From assembly GCA_021825585.1 (NCBI GenBank), contig JAKAGT010000014.1, positions 87,129 through 126,048 on the forward strand: a stretch of DNA of 38,920 nt, in the 5' to 3' direction. The stretch's first letter is position 1. Every line of letters begins with the position of its first letter. Under the pieces are notes generated by a model that was not told the DNA's origin, searched no databases, and was given only the letters and a program-made list of their open reading frames with translations. Both the position numbers and the translations under genes were made by a program. The DNA is from Bacteroidota bacterium (GTDB lineage Bacteria; Bacteroidota; Ignavibacteria; Kryptoniales; JAKASW01). Of this stretch, positions 9,068 to 17,466 are shown one piece after another.

Positions 9068-9478
9068 GGTCAGACTTTTACTCTGTGGTTAATCTCTAAA
9101 ACTTGGGTGTCGAGTATAATAGTTGAGAATGTGAGAAGAGAACCGCTTATGATTGCTGCTCACCCAACTGAGCTAATACGCCCTGTACTCTTCAAGCATA
9201 CAAATTTACCTTAGTTTAAAGTATATAGCAAGCCGGTTTTCCGAATCGCATGGTCCGCAACCGCCTCACCGTTCCTCGTCAGATATCTGCTGCGGCCAGG
9301 TATATGGATCTGCTCTCCCCCCATGCGCTGGAGAAGTTGCTTCGATTGCAATTAGAGAATATTTTGGTGGGTAACATCATATGTGTCGGAGATGATAGTG
9401 GAGACCGTCTCAGGATAAGCTAATTCTGAACGGAAGACTCCGCCACAACTACAGACTCAACTGAAAAGCGAGGAGAAC
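9068..9478. other. Intergenic region between rho and aldo/keto reductase
   Basis: This 411-bp divergent region must hold the promoters for rho (minus) and the aldo/keto reductase (plus). The rho-proximal part contains the tRNA-like half (9155-9183). A 57-codon plus-strand reading frame (ATG 9250 to TAA 9423) exists but lacks a ribosome binding site and family resemblance, so I do not call it. GAGGAG sits just before the GTG start at 9479. No clear -35/-10 pair was found. Confidence 0.5.
9155..9183 (-). pseudogene. tRNA 5'-half-like sequence upstream of rho
   Basis: Read on the minus strand this begins GGGCGTATTAGCTCAGTTGG and continues into GGTGAGC, so it matches the acceptor 5' strand and the full D-arm of a tRNA (GCTC loop GAGC). 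Past this point no anticodon stem, T-arm or matching 3' acceptor strand follows, so it is not a working tRNA. It may be a tRNA gene remnant, or a tRNA mimic in the rho leader. Confidence 0.45.
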
Positions 9479-10465
9479 GTGTACCAGCCTGATGAACATC
9501 GATACGACAGAATGAAATTCAACCGCTGCGGAAGAAGCGGGATTCAACTCCCCGCGATATCCCTGGGTTTATGGCATAATTTCGGCGGAGTAGACACGAT
9601 AGAGAACGGGCGAATCATGCTGCGCCGGGCATTTGATTTGGGAATAACTCACTTCGACTTGGCTAATAATTACGGTCCGCCGTACGGATCGGCAGAGCAG
9701 ACCATGGGGTATGCGATGCAACACGACCTTTTTCCGTACCGCGATGAGCTGATTATATCTTCTAAGGCGGGATATGACATGTGGCCCGGTCCTTACGGCA
9801 ATTGGGGATCGCGAAAATACCTGGTGGCGAGTCTCGATCAGAGCCTGAAGCGGATGGGAATCGATTACGTGGATATCTTCTATCATCACCGTCCTGACCC
9901 CGACACTCCGCTTGAAGAAACGATGGGGGCGCTGCGTGATATCCTCCGAAGCGGAAAGGCGCTCTACGTTGGAATCTCGAACTATCCGCCCGATCTTACG
10001 GCTCAGGCGGAGCAAATCCTGAACTCCATGGGAACTCATTGCCTCATTCACCAGCCCAAGTACAGCATGTTCGAGCGGTGGGTCGAAGACGGCCTGCTGG
10101 ATGTACTGAGGGACAAAGGCATCGGATGCATCGTCTTCTCTCCTTTGGCCCAGGGGCTCCTGACGGACAAATACCTGGAAGGAATACCGGAAGGTTCACG
10201 AGCCGCAAAACCCACCGGCTTCCTGAAGCGCGACCAGGTTACAAAAGAGAAAGTAACGAAGGTACGCAGGCTGAACGAGATGGCAATGGCCAGGGGTGAA
10301 TCGCTCGCCCAAATGGCTCTGGCCTGGGTGCTTCGTCACAAAGAAGTCACATCGGCGTTGATCGGAGCGAGCAGGGTCGAGCAAATCGATGATGCCGTGA
10401 AGGCGACAAAGAGTGCGGCGTTCAGCTCGGAAGAGCTTAAGAAGATCGATGACATTCTCGCATGA
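9479..10465 (+). CDS. Aldo/keto reductase, L-glyceraldehyde-3-phosphate reductase type
   Basis: A complete NADPH-dependent aldo/keto reductase of 328 residues resembling E. coli YghZ/Gpr and the potassium-channel beta-subunit group. The catalytic tetrad is present: Asp60 and Tyr65 (FDLANNYGP), Lys96 (SSKAGYD) and His at 136/137 (FYHHRPD). GIDYVDIFYHHRPDPDTP and the late nucleotide-binding segment with SALIGASRVEQI fit this group. Members reduce small aldehydes such as methylglyoxal or L-glyceraldehyde 3-phosphate, so a detoxifying role is plausible; the actual substrate is unknown. The GTG start at 9479 is supported by GAGGAG about 7 bases upstream. A downstream ATG at 9491 is possible. Confidence 0.9.
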   Translation: MYQPDEHRYDRMKFNRCGRSGIQLPAISLGLWHNFGGVDTIENGRIMLRRAFDLGITHFDLANNYGPPYGSAEQTMGYAMQHDLFPYRDELIISSKAGYDMWPGPYGNWGSRKYLVASLDQSLKRMGIDYVDIFYHHRPDPDTPLEETMGALRDILRSGKALYVGISNYPPDLTAQAEQILNSMGTHCLIHQPKYSMFERWVEDGLLDVLRDKGIGCIVFSPLAQGLLTDKYLEGIPEGSRAAKPTGFLKRDQVTKEKVTKVRRLNEMAMARGESLAQMALAWVLRHKEVTSALIGASRVEQIDDAVKATKSAAFSSEELKKIDDILA

Positions 10466-10857
10466 CCGCCAAGTAACGGACCCGGCGGTGAAGCTTCAAA
10501 CGCGCACGGGGAAGTCAACAACGAAAATCGTCTCGTGGCAGTGCTGCTCTGGTTATGCCCTGACAAGAAAGGCATCAGAAAGGGAAGAGACCCGGAGCGA
10601 CTTGTTCTGGCAAGGGGGGTGCGCCTGCATTCCGAGGACAGGATACTCGTTCATGGCAGGAAGACCGTCGTTTTCGACTAGTGCCACTGAAGTGAAGATT
10701 CAGAGAAGGCGGCAGAGCACTGTCGGCAGGGGCGGCTCCGCCGTCGAGACTCTGTTTCAGTCAGTGTCGGGCTTGGGCATTGTTCGAGCAGGATATTATC
10801 TTAGTGAAGTGAATGAAACTCAAACAGGCACACCTAAAGCAATCTGCGGAGAGATAA
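10466..10857 (+). other. Intergenic region, nothing convincing
   Basis: This 392-bp gap lies between the aldo/keto reductase and the mannose-6-phosphate isomerase. A plus-strand open frame (10413-10886) spans it, but it overlaps both neighbours in another frame and reads as low-complexity, Arg/Ser-rich translation of non-coding DNA. I see no RNA gene, strong hairpin or promoter pair. Confidence 0.4.
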
Positions 10858-12087
10858 TTGGCAAAATTCATCCCGCGTCCCTATAAGCTTCATAACAAGA
10901 TACAGTATTACGACTGGGGCACGAAGAACGATGACGCCTTCATACCGAAGCTTCTCGACGCAGAAATCGAGCGAGACAGACCCTACGCTGAACTCTGGAT
11001 TGGCGCACATCCAAAGGCTTCTTCCGAGATCGAGCTGGACGGAAGGATGACCCCCCTGAATGAGATTATTTCGGGAGACACAATTGACAGCCTGGGTGAA
11101 TATGTGGCTGACAAGTTCTCCGGCACGTTCCCGTTTCTACTGAAGGTGCTTTCCGCAGGCAAAGCCCTTTCTATTCAAACCCATCCGAACAGAAGTCAGG
11201 CCGTTCGTCTCCATGCCTCGAGCCCGGAGAACTATCCCGATGATAATCACAAGCCCGAAATCGCCGTTGCGATAGATTCATTGACTGCGGTCGTCGGTTT
11301 CAAACCGGCGGCTGCAATAGCCTCTAGTCTGAGGTCAATTCCTGAACTGCGAGAGTATGCGGATGCCCGCTTACTCGAGAGTGTCCTGTCCGCAGCAGCC
11401 GCGACTGACCTGAATAAGTCGGTGAGCAATTTATACGCCGATATTATGCGGCGCACCGTAGAGAAGGAGAGGCTTAATGCCTGCGTCAAGAAAATTCACG
11501 ATCGGTTATCCGCCAGGACTTCGCCGGCCCTGGAGGAGGCGCAGTTCCTCAGGCAGTATGATGAGTTCGGTCCGGATGTAGGGCTCTTTTCGCTCTTCTT
11601 TTTCAATCTGGTCCGGCTGAAGCCTGGGCAGGCAATCTTCACTGATGCAGGCGTCCCGCATGCCTACTTGTCGGGGAACATAGTAGAGTGCATGGCCAAT
11701 TCCGACAACGTAGTGAGGGCAGGATTCACGAACAAGTTCAAGGATGTGGAGACTTTACTGGACATCGTAAGGTATGATTTTGAGAAGTGCAATATCATAA
11801 ACTCCGAGCAGAAAATGGATGAGGTTACTTACGAAACGAAGGCGGAAGAATTCAGGATCACCCGTTTTCACAAGCGCCCTGGCTCAGACAGGAGATTCGC
11901 GTCAAACGGGAGGCCGTCGGTTTGCCTTGTAATGGACGGAGAAATTGAAGTCCGGTGGGTCAATGGAAATAACGACAATTCCCAAAGGTTACTCAGAGGT
12001 GAGTCGTTCTTCGTCCCGGCGTTTCTCCCCGAATACAACGTCTCCGCGGTTCGAGACGCCGATTACTTTGTTGTGGATATACCGTGA
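10858..12087 (+). CDS. manA: Mannose-6-phosphate isomerase, class I
   Basis: This zinc enzyme interconverts fructose 6-phosphate and mannose 6-phosphate, supplying mannose for GDP-sugars and surface glycans. The 409-residue product shows the N-terminal YDWG motif (18-21), the zinc/substrate region LSIQTHPNRSQA (Gln107, His109), DDNHKPEIA with Glu134, and the family block GVPHAYLSGNIVECMANSDN with the following Arg-Gly-like turn VVRAGFTNKFKDV. The start is a TTG at 10858 preceded by GGAGAG, which puts the conserved N-terminus in the right place. It is followed by a membrane glycosyltransferase, which fits use of mannose in glycan synthesis. Confidence 0.93.
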   Translation: MAKFIPRPYKLHNKIQYYDWGTKNDDAFIPKLLDAEIERDRPYAELWIGAHPKASSEIELDGRMTPLNEIISGDTIDSLGEYVADKFSGTFPFLLKVLSAGKALSIQTHPNRSQAVRLHASSPENYPDDNHKPEIAVAIDSLTAVVGFKPAAAIASSLRSIPELREYADARLLESVLSAAAATDLNKSVSNLYADIMRRTVEKERLNACVKKIHDRLSARTSPALEEAQFLRQYDEFGPDVGLFSLFFFNLVRLKPGQAIFTDAGVPHAYLSGNIVECMANSDNVVRAGFTNKFKDVETLLDIVRYDFEKCNIINSEQKMDEVTYETKAEEFRITRFHKRPGSDRRFASNGRPSVCLVMDGEIEVRWVNGNNDNSQRLLRGESFFVPAFLPEYNVSAVRDADYFVVDIP

Positions 12088-12332
12088 GCCGTTATGGAAG
12101 ATTGCCTCTTCAGTCTCTGCCGGTCCCTGTAGTTCTGATTTCGAAGGCATCCTGCCGAAGACGGGCTGACTCAAGCGATGTCTTCAGCGAGGACCTCCTG
12201 TATGCTCCCGGTCCTTTCTGTATTGATTTGCGGAAATGTCGAGGCATCTGGGAGCCGCGCAAACTCGACACTCTTGTGGGTCAGAATACGCTTGATTATC
12301 TTGGACTCGCTATAACGGTCAAGAACAGATGA
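12084..12332 (+). CDS. Possible small protein linking manA and the glycosyltransferase
   Basis: An 82-codon frame starts at a GTG that overlaps the manA stop and ends with a TGA that overlaps the ATG of the next gene, so it would be translationally coupled on both sides. That geometry is its main support. The sequence is rich in Arg and Leu at the start, has no recognisable domain and no membrane segment, and lacks a clear ribosome binding site. It could equally be a 240-bp spacer that happens to be open. I do not recognise it. Confidence 0.28.
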   Translation: MSRYGRLPLQSLPVPVVLISKASCRRRADSSDVFSEDLLYAPGPFCIDLRKCRGIWEPRKLDTLVGQNTLDYLGLAITVKNR

Positions 12333-13621
12333 AGCCCGCGCAAAGGATCTATTTTGTTTCGCTTATTGCCGTCTTTGCCTTGCTCTTCCTGTTAATCCCG
12401 CTGCTCCAGTACAAACCGATCATCGTTTATTCACTCGTTTATATCTCCGCGTCGCTGCTGTTCATTCTGATTTGCGGCTTCATTTTGAAGCACGATATTC
12501 CCGCCCGGTACGTTTGGGTGACGCTTGGGCTATCGGTGCTGTTGAGACTGTCGCTTATTGCCGTCAGCCCGACAGGTTCCGACGACTATTACCGATACGT
12601 TTGGGACGGCAAGGTGATGGCGCATGGAATTAACCCTTATAGATACGTTCCAGATGATCCCGCGCTTGCGGGGCTGCATTCTGAGACACTGCCTGCACGC
12701 GTAAATTTCGCCGGTATGAGGACCATTTACCCGCCTGTCGCGGAGGCATTGTTCTACGTTGCCTATAAGATTGCAGGCGCAAATTTCCTGGGCATCAAGG
12801 TGCTCCTCTTCGTCTTTGAGATGATGACCATTTATGGGATTTACCTGATTATAAGGAAGCTGAAGCTGAGCGGAAAGAACATACTCCTGTATGCGTTATG
12901 CCCGCTTCCGCTTTTTCAATTTCTCGTCGACGGTCATGTCGACGGGTTTGGAATAACGTTGCTGGTTTTTTCTGTTTTTTTCTACCTTGACGGCAAAAAG
13001 ACTCTTAGTTACCTCTTCATAGCACTCTCAGTCTGTGTGAAACCGACGGGTTTGATTCTCATTCCCGTATTGTTTTTCCTGGAGAGAGATTTCCGCGAAC
13101 GCATCAAGGTGGTCCTCGTTCCTGTCGGCATTTGCGCTCTGCTCTATATACCGTTTGTCTTTTCAGGCTACCCTTTCCAGGCCCTGTTGAAGTTCACTGA
13201 GAATTGGACTTTCAACGGAATCGTCTTTGACATCCTTAACGCGTTGATTCACGATAACCAGATTTCGAGATCGATATGCGGCATTATGTTCATATTGGCA
13301 TTCCTGCCGGTTCTCTTCAGCCGAAAGGACCTGGCGACTAAAATCTACAATTCGATTTTTCTTCTCCTGATCTTCTCCCCGGTAGTTCATCCATGGTACC
13401 TCAGCTGGCTGGCAATACTGTTGCCGGTGAGAACAAGATGGAGCGGTATACTCTATGTGAGCCTTGTGAGCCTGACGTTGATTACAGTAATGAACTACCA
13501 GCTGACGGGGGTATGGAAGGAATATCCGGTGATCCTTTTTCTCGAATACGCCCCCGTGCTGACGGCATTTGTTATTGAACTGGCTGGAATGCGTCGCGAC
13601 CATGGCGTCGAACCAGCCTGA
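12329..13621 (+). CDS. Integral membrane glycosyltransferase (GT87/DUF2029-like)
   Basis: A 430-residue protein with about ten hydrophobic segments spread over its whole length. After the second or third helix it has a periplasmic loop with SPTGSDDYYRYVWDGKVMAHG followed by NPYRYVPDDP; the paired acidic residues and the NPY element are typical of GT-C fold enzymes that use polyprenyl-phosphate-linked sugars. The central TIYPPVAEALF and late FSPVVHPWYLSWL segments also recur in mannosyl/arabinosyl-type membrane transferases. It probably transfers a mannose-like sugar to a lipid or glycan at the outer face of the inner membrane; the sugar is inferred only from the neighbouring manA. It starts 4 bp inside the small frame before it. 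Confidence 0.75.
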   Translation: MKPAQRIYFVSLIAVFALLFLLIPLLQYKPIIVYSLVYISASLLFILICGFILKHDIPARYVWVTLGLSVLLRLSLIAVSPTGSDDYYRYVWDGKVMAHGINPYRYVPDDPALAGLHSETLPARVNFAGMRTIYPPVAEALFYVAYKIAGANFLGIKVLLFVFEMMTIYGIYLIIRKLKLSGKNILLYALCPLPLFQFLVDGHVDGFGITLLVFSVFFYLDGKKTLSYLFIALSVCVKPTGLILIPVLFFLERDFRERIKVVLVPVGICALLYIPFVFSGYPFQALLKFTENWTFNGIVFDILNALIHDNQISRSICGIMFILAFLPVLFSRKDLATKIYNSIFLLLIFSPVVHPWYLSWLAILLPVRTRWSGILYVSLVSLTLITVMNYQLTGVWKEYPVILFLEYAPVLTAFVIELAGMRRDHGVEPA

Positions 13622-13921
13622 CGGACGCTCTCATCCAATTTTTGATATTTTAAGGTCGGGCTTGGAACCGGCAATTTGGTGCTTTTGTTTTTGAACGTAA
13701 GAACGCGATGATACGAACTAAATGAGAGTTGAACTGAAAGGGGTATAAAGGACCTTGAATGCCATACCGTTGTGTGGAACCGCCCGTCTTCGCTTTCTGG
13801 CTGCATGCCCGCCTAAGACCGCGCTCGAATATGGACGCAGGTTATTACAGGATATGCATGTGCCGGGAGTTGCCTGGAAGAAAGACCCGCGGGATGAAGT
13901 AACAAGCAGAGAAGGAATGTC
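13622..13921 (+). other. Intergenic region, no gene seen
   Basis: About 300 bp between the membrane glycosyltransferase and the WecG-like gene. No open frame with protein character, no strong terminator and no RNA gene is visible. The last bases contain AGAGAAGGAATGTC, which supplies the ribosome binding site for the ATG at 13922. Confidence 0.4.
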
Positions 13922-14751
13922 ATGAGTCCTCAATCAGGCGATATTCACGAAACCCGTGATAAGTCCGGCGAAAGCGTGGAGATCCTCTCCGTCAGAATTG
14001 ACTCGCTCGATTTCAGTGGCATCATGTCGAAGATTACTTCCTTCCTAAAGGACGACAGGTTGCATCAGATTGCCACGGTTAATCCGGAATTTGTGATGGC
14101 CGCACAGAGTGATGGAGAGTTCTTGAATATTCTTAATTCTACCGATTTGAATGTTGCGGACGGGATTGGGTTACAGCTTGCGGCGAAGATTATGCGCGTC
14201 GGGATCGGGGAACGAGTTACAGGCGTCGATCTGACCCGGGCGCTTGCCAGGCTCGCCGCCGAGAAAGGGTATTCGCTTTTCCTTCTTGGGGCCGCAGAGG
14301 GGGTAGCCCAAATAGCTGCCGATAAGCTGTTGGCGACCTTTCCCGGGCTGAAGATCTCCGGCGCCTATGCCGGTTCACTGGCGAGAGAGGGATTGTAGAG
14401 CGGATTAACGGCTCCGAAGCCGACATATTATGTGTGGCATTCGGTTCGCCGAAGCAGGAGAGATTCATATTTGAGAACAAGAACAGGCTGAAAGCAAAGG
14501 TGGCAATGGGTGTGGGAGGGACCTTTGATTACATAGCCGAGGTGGTTCCGAGGGCGCCTGGCTGGATTCGGAAGATCGGGATGGAGTGGCTGTTTCGTCT
14601 GGCACGGCAGCCGCAGCGCATAAACAGGATTTTCACTGCGGTGGTTAGATTTTCTCTCAGAGTGCTCGTGTCGACAGTCCTGAATCCAGGCGGAAAAAGG
14701 AGCGAATCGGAGAAGGATGTGAAGCCGCACGGGAATGCCCAAAGCGGATGA
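13922..14751 (+). pseudogene. WecG/TagA/CpsF-family glycosyltransferase, interrupted by a frameshift
   Basis: GT26-family enzymes add N-acetylmannosamine(uronic acid) or a related sugar to a polyprenyl-diphosphate-linked acceptor in teichoic acid or exopolysaccharide synthesis. The first part (13922-14398) has TVNPEFVMAAQ, VADGIGLQLAAK, GERVTGVDL and FLLGAAEGVAQ, all in family order. It then meets TAG at 14396. One base out of frame, the family continues without loss as VERINGSEADILCVAFGSPK, then MGVGGTFDYIAEVVPRAPGW and WLFRLARQPQRI, to a stop at 14749. Re-reading a single base near 14392 joins the halves perfectly. So this is either a one-base deletion in the cell or a sequencing error; no classical slippery heptamer is present. 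The repaired length of about 276 residues is slightly long because of the tail. Confidence 0.85.
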
Positions 14752-15122
14752 TGAGATAAAATGGTTGAGCTGCAGCCGGTGGAAATTAAAATGGGGAGAT
14801 ATGGCGGCAGCAATGGTCACGAGAATATGTCCGCCATGAGTAATGAATCAAATGTCTTGAGGCTGAGAATTGAAAATCTCTGAATTTGTCCGGCGGGCCA
14901 GAAAAAGGCTTGCCAATCATTCGCTTCTCGAACATGTGAGAGGGCTGTGGTTCGCCCGGAAAATGACACACCATCGGATTGTAATGGTGACCGGCAGAAA
15001 CCCTGCCCCCCGAATAATTGGAGTTTGAACAATTTTCCAGGACTGAATGTTGTTATGAATACATAAATAAGGGACACTCGACTGAACGAACCCCATCCAA
15101 GCACCAAAACAGGTTGTAGCCG
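14752..15122 (+). other. Intergenic region, no clear gene
   Basis: This 371-bp stretch has only short frames (for example 40 codons from ATG 14761) without family resemblance. No tRNA or strong hairpin is seen. The promoter for the thioredoxin-like gene probably lies here; no convincing -35/-10 pair can be named. Confidence 0.4.
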
Positions 15123-15707
15123 ATGAACCATTCTCACAAAATCAACGATACCGCTGTGGAGGGCCCTTTCGATATCAGTAAATGGTTAGAACTGGGTCTG
15201 AATTGGGATGAATATCTCAAAAGATGCAAGGAGAATATTGCAAGAATGAAGTCGATATACCGCACGGTCTCCATACCGGAGAGAATTCTGGAATCCTTCC
15301 GGCAAAAGGGACCGATGACAATCGTCTGCATTTCAGAGGACTGGTGCCCGGATTGTGCCCAGAACGTGCCGTTGCTGGTCAAGTTGGCAGAGATCTTGCC
15401 GGGGACCAGTATCCGGCTATTTTTCAGGGACCGAAACGCGGCCTTAGTGAACCGCTACCGGACCGCCGGGAAGAGAATCGTCCCGACTGCGGTTTTTTTC
15501 GATGCCGATTTCAATGAGCTGGGGAGATGGGCGGGTCCCAGCAGGAAGGCCAAGGAGTGGACAAACGCCACACTTATAAAAGACCGACAGGTGAGCGATA
15601 TTCCCCGAAAAGAACTCGACGAGTTTGGTCCGCTCTATGACGAAAAATTCCTCAGCGAATTTTATCTTGACTCACTTGACGAGCTAAGCGCGGCAGTCGG
15701 GTTGTAA
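15123..15707 (+). CDS. Thioredoxin-fold protein with CPDC motif
   Basis: A 194-residue thioredoxin-superfamily protein of the thioredoxin_9-like kind. After an N-terminal helical section, the beta strand TIVCISEDWCPDCAQNVP carries the redox pair Cys75/Cys78, and the cis-Pro segment KRIVPTAVFFDADF follows at about 115-128. There is no signal peptide, so it is cytosolic. Related proteins sit in Bacteroidota and Firmicutes as stand-alone thiol reductases; partners are unknown. The segment WAGPSRKAKEW after the cis-Pro strand is typical of this subgroup. It is a single-gene unit; the ATG at 15123 follows GTAGCC without a strong ribosome binding site. Confidence 0.85.
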   Translation: MNHSHKINDTAVEGPFDISKWLELGLNWDEYLKRCKENIARMKSIYRTVSIPERILESFRQKGPMTIVCISEDWCPDCAQNVPLLVKLAEILPGTSIRLFFRDRNAALVNRYRTAGKRIVPTAVFFDADFNELGRWAGPSRKAKEWTNATLIKDRQVSDIPRKELDEFGPLYDEKFLSEFYLDSLDELSAAVGL

Positions 15708-16041
15708 GAAGCAATCACAAGACAGCACATCGGACCGTGTGAAGGGAAAAAATTCGATGCGGCTCAGTCAGTCGCCCTTCCGGAAATTTGAAATGTTCCC
15801 ACCTTCGACGCTCGTTGCGGCGAACCAGGGAGCTTAGGCGCTTCCAATGGCGGAGCACACTCTTGCTATGATCCTTGCAGCCGGCAAGCGTTTGAGACAC
15901 TTTTCTCCAAATTGCTCTTTTATTCATTACAATCCGGAAATCTATTCTCCCACAGCGCGACCGGGGCGTGATGACAACCGGCGGTGAGCTACCGGGAGAT
16001 GTGGGAAAGTTGAACATTATAGAAATCTTAAGAAAGGAAAC
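15708..16041 (+). other. Intergenic region with a possible dehydrogenase fragment
   Basis: This 334-bp gap has one curious short frame (ATG 15847 to TGA 15987) that begins MAEHTLAMILAAGKRL. That is close to the AEHTLALxLA helix of D-2-hydroxyacid dehydrogenases, but the match stops after about 16 residues, so at most it is a scrap of a lost gene. The end of the gap contains AAGAAAGGAAAC, the ribosome binding site of the pyrophosphatase gene. Confidence 0.3.
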
Positions 16042-16569
16042 ATGCCTAATTTAAAGGAACTGCCGATCGGTGAAAATGCACCTGATGAAATAAATGTAGT
16101 AATTGAAATACCGAAAGGGACTCACACCAAGATAGAGTATGACGCCAAGCTGGAAGTCTTCAGGTTGGACCGTGTGTTGTATTCAGCGGTTCACTATCCC
16201 ACCGCCTATGGGTTTATTCCACAAACGCTCTGGGATGACGGGGATCCTCTCGACGTACTGGTATTGAATGAAGAACCGCTGCAGACGGGGCTTCTGTTGC
16301 GAGCGAGGCCGGTCGGGGTTCTTGTCATGACGGATGAGAAGGGATCGGACAGCAAGATACTCGCAGTGCCTTCGCTGGACCCACGGTACAACGACGTGAC
16401 GGAGATAACGGATGTTCCGAAGCACTTTCTGCGGGAAGCGGAGCACTTCTTCGAGACGTACAAGGAACTGGAGGGTAAATTCGTGAAAAGCTTCGGCTGG
16501 GAACCGAGCCACTCCGCCAAGCAGGCGATCATGAAATCATCCGGGACGTTCAAGCTGGCCCACGACTGA
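16042..16569 (+). CDS. ppa: Inorganic pyrophosphatase, family I
   Basis: A cytoplasmic Mg-dependent enzyme that splits pyrophosphate into two phosphates and so drives polymer synthesis. The 175-residue protein shows the complete family pattern: the early EIPKGTHTKIEYD, YPTAYGFIPQTLWDDGDPLD with the metal-binding aspartates (about 53-72), and DPRYNDVTEITDVP in the second half. The C-terminal helix has FFETYKELEGK and the Trp-containing GWEP. The length is normal for the hexameric bacterial form. A good ribosome binding site (AAAGGA) lies 6 bases before the ATG. Single-gene unit. Confidence 0.97.
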   Translation: MPNLKELPIGENAPDEINVVIEIPKGTHTKIEYDAKLEVFRLDRVLYSAVHYPTAYGFIPQTLWDDGDPLDVLVLNEEPLQTGLLLRARPVGVLVMTDEKGSDSKILAVPSLDPRYNDVTEITDVPKHFLREAEHFFETYKELEGKFVKSFGWEPSHSAKQAIMKSSGTFKLAHD

Positions 16570-16772
16570 AGTCGCGCGACCGCCTTTCGGCTCCATCGGG
16601 ATTTGATCGAGTTGACTTTGTCTCCTGCAATTGATCCGGCGGTAGTGTCTCTTCGGGATTATGCTCAAACTTGTTGCCATTTTTGAGCCTTACCCGCAGA
16701 TTCGCTTGTCAGGCAAATGGCTCTGCAGCCTTTGAATCGCTGAGGGGCACATTCCCCGCCGCTTGCAACGTT

Positions 16773-16838
16773 GTCATTCCCGCATGTTTTTAGCGGGGAT
16801 CTATTTATGGATGCCCGACAAAAGCACTCGGGCATGAC
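16773..16838. repeat. Palindromic GTCAT...ATGAC element (REP/MITE-like)
   Basis: The ends GTCAT (16773-16777) and ATGAC (16834-16838) are inverted. Inside are two hairpins: ATTCCCGC pairing with GCGGGGAT, and ATGCCCGA pairing with TCGGGCAT. The whole can fold as a three-way junction. Such GTCATTCCCGC-type elements occur dispersed in many bacterial genomes as non-autonomous repeats. A related one lies at 37642-37738. Confidence 0.65.
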
Positions 16839-17065
16839 ACGGTACCTCGCCGCTGCGTCGACGTGGTTCATTCAGCACGGAACTCGTTTACGGCAGGTAC
16901 GCATGGACCTCCGCATCCGGACAAATGCGGGAATCCCGTGCTGCCTGCACGTGCAGTTGCCCGCAGGGCGATCAGTATCCTGCGTCTCTGGGACCGGGTA
17001 CCCAGCTTAATTCTGCCAGGGCATCGCATTTCAAAACGGAGGCACAAGCCATTGGTGGGGGCAGA

Positions 17066-17254
17066 CAAGCCTTTGGAAAGGATGCTCAAGTCTTTGGAAA
17101 GGACGGACAGGCCTTTGGAGAGGAGGCTCAAGTCTTTGGAAAGGACGGACAAGCCTTTGGAAAGGAGGCTCAAGCCTTTGGAGAGGAGGCTCAAGCCTTT
17201 GGAAAGGAGGCTCAAGCCTTTGGAAAGGATGCTCAAGTCTTTGGAAAGGACGGG
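17066..17254. repeat. 21-bp tandem repeat (minisatellite), 9 copies
   Basis: Nine back-to-back 21-bp units, each beginning CAAG(C/T)CTTTGGA(A/G)AGGA, start at 17066, 17087, 17108, 17129, 17150, 17171, 17192, 17213 and 17234. Two alternating end types occur, GGCT/TGCT and CGGA/CGGG. Decayed partial copies flank it (about 17045-17065 and 17255-17275). As the unit is seven codons long and free of stops, all frames read heptad repeats, for example QAFGKEA on plus and LSLLSKG on minus. Confidence 0.9.
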
Positions 17255-17466
17255 CAAGCCCATTGAAGACAGGAAAAGAGCCGTCAGAAACAAGACGAAT
17301 GTCATCCGAGTTGAGGGGCAGGCGATCGCCAGGGATGTGGTCGCCTCTGTTCTGTGGATTGTGTCGGAATAGTCCGCCTCCATCCGCCGCAAGATTTATC
17401 ATCCAATGATACGATTTCAATGTCACCGAATGACTATATATCCTTCGCAAAAAGGAGAATGATAAA

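Larger units (their letters stand above)
16570..17466. other. Repeat-rich non-coding region
   Basis: Almost 900 bp without a convincing gene. It contains a GTCAT-bounded palindromic element (16773-16838), further copies of GCGGGAAT-type half-sites near 16926-16936, and a 21-bp minisatellite (17066-17254). Because the 21-bp unit contains no stop in any frame, long open frames exist on both strands here; none is called. The ribosome binding site AAAAGGAGAA for the gene at 17467 lies at the right end. Confidence 0.6.

Noticed and set aside
9250-9423. 57-codon frame before the aldo/keto reductase
   Set aside because: No ribosome binding site, no recognisable fold; kept only as a remark on the intergenic region.
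10413-10886. 157-codon plus-strand frame between the aldo/keto reductase and manA
   Set aside because: It overlaps the ends of two firm genes in another frame and has arbitrary, Arg/Ser-rich composition with no family resemblance.
15847-15987. Short frame starting MAEHTLAMILAAGKRL, like a helix of D-2-hydroxyacid dehydrogenases
   Set aside because: The likeness covers about 16 residues only, with a stop just upstream and unrelated sequence after; too short to call a pseudogene.
17045-17275. CRISPR array
   Set aside because: The units are directly adjacent with no unique spacers, so it is a tandem repeat and not a CRISPR; no cas gene is near.
16863-17372. 169-codon plus-strand frame with KPLERRL heptads
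   Set aside because: The openness comes from the stop-free 21-bp repeat; the non-repeat part has no protein character or ribosome binding site.
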